DNA from: Solirubrobacter taibaiensis
GTDB lineage: Bacteria; Actinomycetota; Thermoleophilia; Solirubrobacterales; Solirubrobacteraceae
Direction of reading: 5' to 3'
Assembly (NCBI GenBank): GCA_027587225.1
Contig: JAPDDQ010000052.1
Coordinates: 1-51,106, forward strand
DNA: 51,106 bases
The translations under genes were made by a program, and so were the position numbers. Under the pieces are notes generated by a model. It worked only from the letters and a program-made list of their open reading frames with translations, was not told the DNA's origin and ran no database searches. Position 1 is the stretch's first letter; each line of letters opens with the position of its first letter. This document shows, piece after piece, positions 49,447 through 51,106 of the stretch.

Positions 49447-49472
49447 CCTCAGCGAGTCCACCGATGCTGAGG
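49447..49472 (+). promoter_or_regulatory. Hairpin CCTCAGC-N12-GCTGAGG covering the RBS of the next gene
   Basis: A perfect 7-bp stem lies between the phosphatase stop (49429) and the ATG at 49475. Its right arm GCTGAGG contains the only purine-rich ribosome-binding sequence, so pairing would hide the RBS. It could equally terminate the phosphatase transcript. Confidence 0.45.
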
Positions 49473-49474
49473 GC

Positions 49475-50155
49475 ATGTCCAGGAAGAAACTCATTGCCGG
49501 TGCGGCGACCTTGGCCGTCCTTGCCGGCGGCGCGTCCGCCGTAGCCGCCACGACGACGACCGATCGCAAGGCGGAAGAGCAGGCCTTCCTCGCGGATGCG
49601 GCCAAGCGCCTCGGCGTCAGCTCCGACCAGCTGACGTCCGCGCTCACAGCGGCCCAGGACGCGCGGCTTGCCGCCGCCGTCAAGGCCGGCGAGATCACGC
49701 AGGCGCAGGCGGATGCGATCAAGGCGCGCCGCGCCGCCGATGGCACGGTGCTCTCGCTCGGCCGCGGCCCGGGTGGCCCGGGCGGGCACGGCGGTGGTCC
49801 CGGCGGCCGCGGCGGCGGGCGCGAGTTGCTCGCGGACGCGGCGAAGGCGATCGGCATCACCGAGGACGCCCTCAAGACGCAGCTCCGTGACGGCAAGACC
49901 CTGACCGCGATCGTCAAGGCCGAGGGCAAGACCCTCGCCGACGTGCAGGCCGCCGTCAAGAAGGCCGCGGTCGCGCGTCTGGACGCCGACCTGAAGGCCA
50001 AGACGATCACCCAGGCCCAGTACGACGAGGCCGTCGAGCACCTCAACGAGCACATCGCGCGCCTCGGCGACGCCAAGTTCGGCCCCGGCGGCAAGGGCGG
50101 CGGCCCCCGCGGCGAACGCCCCTCCGGCACCGCCACACCCACCCCGACTCCCTAA
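49475..50155 (+). CDS. Exported helical repeat protein with Gly-rich linker (unknown function)
   Basis: Protein of 226 residues. Signal peptide (about 1-25). Two helical modules separated by a Gly-rich linker (about 97-114): LADAAKRLGVSSDQLTSALT ... ITQAQADAIKAR, and LLADAAKAIGITEDALKTQL ... ITQAQYDEAVEH. Each module has the pattern helix, VxS/TxxxL turn, then a short helix with ITQAQ. This type of small secreted repeat is frequent in Gram-positives, but I cannot name the family with certainty. The C-terminus is Gly/Pro-rich with TPTPTP. Extracellular or wall-associated. Confidence 0.75.
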   Translation: MSRKKLIAGAATLAVLAGGASAVAATTTTDRKAEEQAFLADAAKRLGVSSDQLTSALTAAQDARLAAAVKAGEITQAQADAIKARRAADGTVLSLGRGPGGPGGHGGGPGGRGGGRELLADAAKAIGITEDALKTQLRDGKTLTAIVKAEGKTLADVQAAVKKAAVARLDADLKAKTITQAQYDEAVEHLNEHIARLGDAKFGPGGKGGGPRGERPSGTATPTPTP

Positions 50156-50161
50156 AGGCAA

Positions 50162-50184
50162 CCTAAAGGGTCTGACCCCTTTAG
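50162..50184 (-). repeat. Palindromic repeat R3, AAAGGGGTCAGACCCTTT type (inverted)
   Basis: Same palindrome as R1/R2 in reverse orientation, 7 bp past the stop of the helical repeat gene. A related copy (R4) begins exactly 64 bp later. Probably a terminator-like element in this intergenic region. Confidence 0.8.
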
Positions 50185-50222
50185 AAACGAGAGACCTCGC
50201 CATCCCCGGCGTGAGGCCGCGT

Positions 50223-50253
50223 GAACCTAAAGGGGCCTGGCCCCTTTAGGTTC
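50223..50253. repeat. Palindromic repeat R4, perfect 31-bp palindrome
   Basis: The half-site GAACCTAAAGGGGCC and its exact complement flank a single central T. It shares the CTAAAGGGG/CCCCTTTAG edges with R1-R3 but has GGCC rather than GTC/GAC at the centre. It lies 28 bp before the next ATG (50281), with 64-bp spacing from R3. Confidence 0.8.
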
Positions 50254-50280
50254 GCCGGATCCTTCGAGTGACGGATTGAC

Positions 50281-50634
50281 ATGGACACCACCCTTCCAAC
50301 ACCGGCCGAGCGCCGGAGCGCGAATCGTCGCGTGGGGGCGGCCGCCCTCGCGGCGTTCGTCGCGCTGCTCGTGTTGGCCGCCGCGCGCGGACCGGCCGAA
50401 GCGGCGCCGACCTCCGCGCCCGCGACGATCCCTGGGCTTCCGCAGCAGGGCGATGACGACAACGGCGGCGGCGGGTTCCGCGAGCGCCGCGGCGGCGGTG
50501 GCCCTGGTGGCGGCTTCGGCGGCCCCGGCGGGCCCCCGAACGGTGGCGGCGGCTTCGACGGCGGTGGCGGCGGCCAGACCGCTCCGGCCCCGAGCGTCCC
50601 GGCCCCGAGCACCGACGGAGGCACCACGACATGA
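50281..50634 (+). CDS. Exported Gly-rich low-complexity protein
   Basis: Protein of 117 residues: a cytoplasmic start (about 1-18), one hydrophobic helix (about 19-38) that may be a signal peptide or anchor (cleavage possible near AEAAP), then a Gly-rich tail broken by Arg/Asp (GGGGFRERRGGGGPGGGFGG) and ending Thr-rich. No domain recognised. Its stop overlaps the start of the next membrane protein by 4 nt (ATGA), suggesting the two products function together, but I cannot say how. Confidence 0.7.
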   Translation: MDTTLPTPAERRSANRRVGAAALAAFVALLVLAAARGPAEAAPTSAPATIPGLPQQGDDDNGGGGFRERRGGGGPGGGFGGPGGPPNGGGGFDGGGGGQTAPAPSVPAPSTDGGTTT

Positions 50635-51106
50635 GCGACCTCTTCCACTCCGCCGCGTCGGCGGCGTTGCCCGTCGCGATCGTGCTGCTCGTGCTCGGTG
50701 CGAGTGCCCGCGGCGTCCTGTGGGCGCAGATCGACGACCCTCGCTGGGTCCGCATCGCCCGCCAGTACCTCGCGCCGCTGAGCACCTGGGCGGTGGCCGG
50801 CTTCATCACCTACGCCCTGGCCCTGGTGGCGGCCGGCGAAGCCGCGACGGGTCCGCTCGCACTCGCGCTGGTGCTCGCGGTGGCCGCCGCCGTGATCCGC
50901 CTTGAGGGCGACGAAGAGGAACGCGCGCCGGCGCCGCGCGTGGGCGGCGAGGCGGCGTTCGCCGCGCCGGGTCAGCACGCGGAGGTCGGCCGGCGCGAAG
51001 CGGTGTTCGCCGACCGCGAGCGCGCGCGTGGCGAGGCCGTGTCGGCGGGCCGCGCAGGCGCGTCGGGTGAGGCCTCGGCGGCGCGGCGCGAGGCCGTGAC
51101 GGCGGG
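50631..51106 (+). CDS. Membrane protein with Ala/Arg-rich tail, 3'-truncated by window edge
   Basis: Open frame from ATG 50631 to the window end (158 complete codons). About three hydrophobic helices occur within the first 90 residues (LPVAIVLLVLGAS, TWAVAGFITYALALVAAGEA, LALALVLAVAAAVI), followed by an Ala/Gly/Arg/Glu-rich, probably disordered tail (REAVFADRERARGEAVSAGR) that continues out of view. The two visible REAV repeats suggest a coiled or repeat-rich cytoplasmic region. Coupled to the Gly-rich protein upstream. Function unknown. Confidence 0.7.
   Translation, partial: MSDLFHSAASAALPVAIVLLVLGASARGVLWAQIDDPRWVRIARQYLAPLSTWAVAGFITYALALVAAGEAATGPLALALVLAVAAAVIRLEGDEEERAPAPRVGGEAAFAAPGQHAEVGRREAVFADRERARGEAVSAGRAGASGEASAARREAVTA

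Noticed and set aside
1..51106. CRISPR arrays, tRNA, rRNA, insertion sequences
   Set aside because: No regularly spaced repeats of CRISPR type, no tRNA-like cloverleaf noticed, no transposase or integrase frames seen by eye; a tRNA scan would be the decisive check.

Overview
The window is about 51 kb of very GC-rich, gene-dense DNA with almost universal G/C in third codon positions, GTG and TTG starts and many 4-nt stop/start overlaps. These traits, together with an F420-type PPOX protein, secreted RTX calcium-binding proteins, SpoIIE-type phosphatases and an ECF sigma/DGPF pair, point to an actinobacterium, most likely a soil Thermoleophilia/Solirubrobacterales member. The assignment is inference. 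I see no rRNA, tRNA, CRISPR array, prophage or insertion sequence, and no gene-free stretch above about 215 bases.

Layout. 1-3.8 kb: the end of a ThrE-like exporter, a TetR regulator and a divergent MMPL transporter. 3.7-13.8 kb: a ten-gene minus-strand inositol operon in which every gene overlaps the next (iolE, an ABC importer of lipoprotein + permease + ATPase, two Gfo/Idh/MocA dehydrogenases, an RmlD-like reductase, iolC, iolB, iolD). It faces a divergent LacI regulator across a perfect 16-bp palindrome. The aldolase (IolJ) and semialdehyde dehydrogenase (IolA/MmsA) needed to finish the pathway are not in this window. 14.9-28 kb: an exported-protein district. It holds a trypsin-like protease, two tandem secreted proteins of an unrecognised three-repeat family, a secreted sugar-isomerase-like TIM barrel, two RTX proteins, a CopC-type protein, several very small genes and a large secreted amidase. 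The isomerase-like protein and the amidase, 5 kb apart, end in the same roughly 118-residue C-terminal module. 28-34.5 kb: HtrA protease, F420-type PPOX protein, hot-dog thioesterase with ProC, a membrane SpoIIE phosphatase, and an MFS/LysR divergent pair.

34.6-42.7 kb: a MopE-motif secreted protein overlapping an alpha/beta hydrolase, a DMT exporter/LysR divergent pair, a RibD-like reductase, an ECF42-type sigma factor with its DGPF partner, and a cobalamin-mutase-like protein. 42.7-51.1 kb: a second MMPL transporter whose TTGACA promoter spacer is filled by a palindromic operator, DUF4375, a subtilisin, a siderophore-interacting flavoprotein, a DUF1330 protein, a GAF-SpoIIE phosphatase, and low-complexity secreted or membrane proteins running off the end.

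The features that standard annotation explains least are the shared C-terminal module, the tandem three-repeat proteins, a palindromic repeat family occurring as two pairs each with exactly 64-bp spacing, the microproteins (one seemingly CTG-started), and several compact promoter/operator arrangements.
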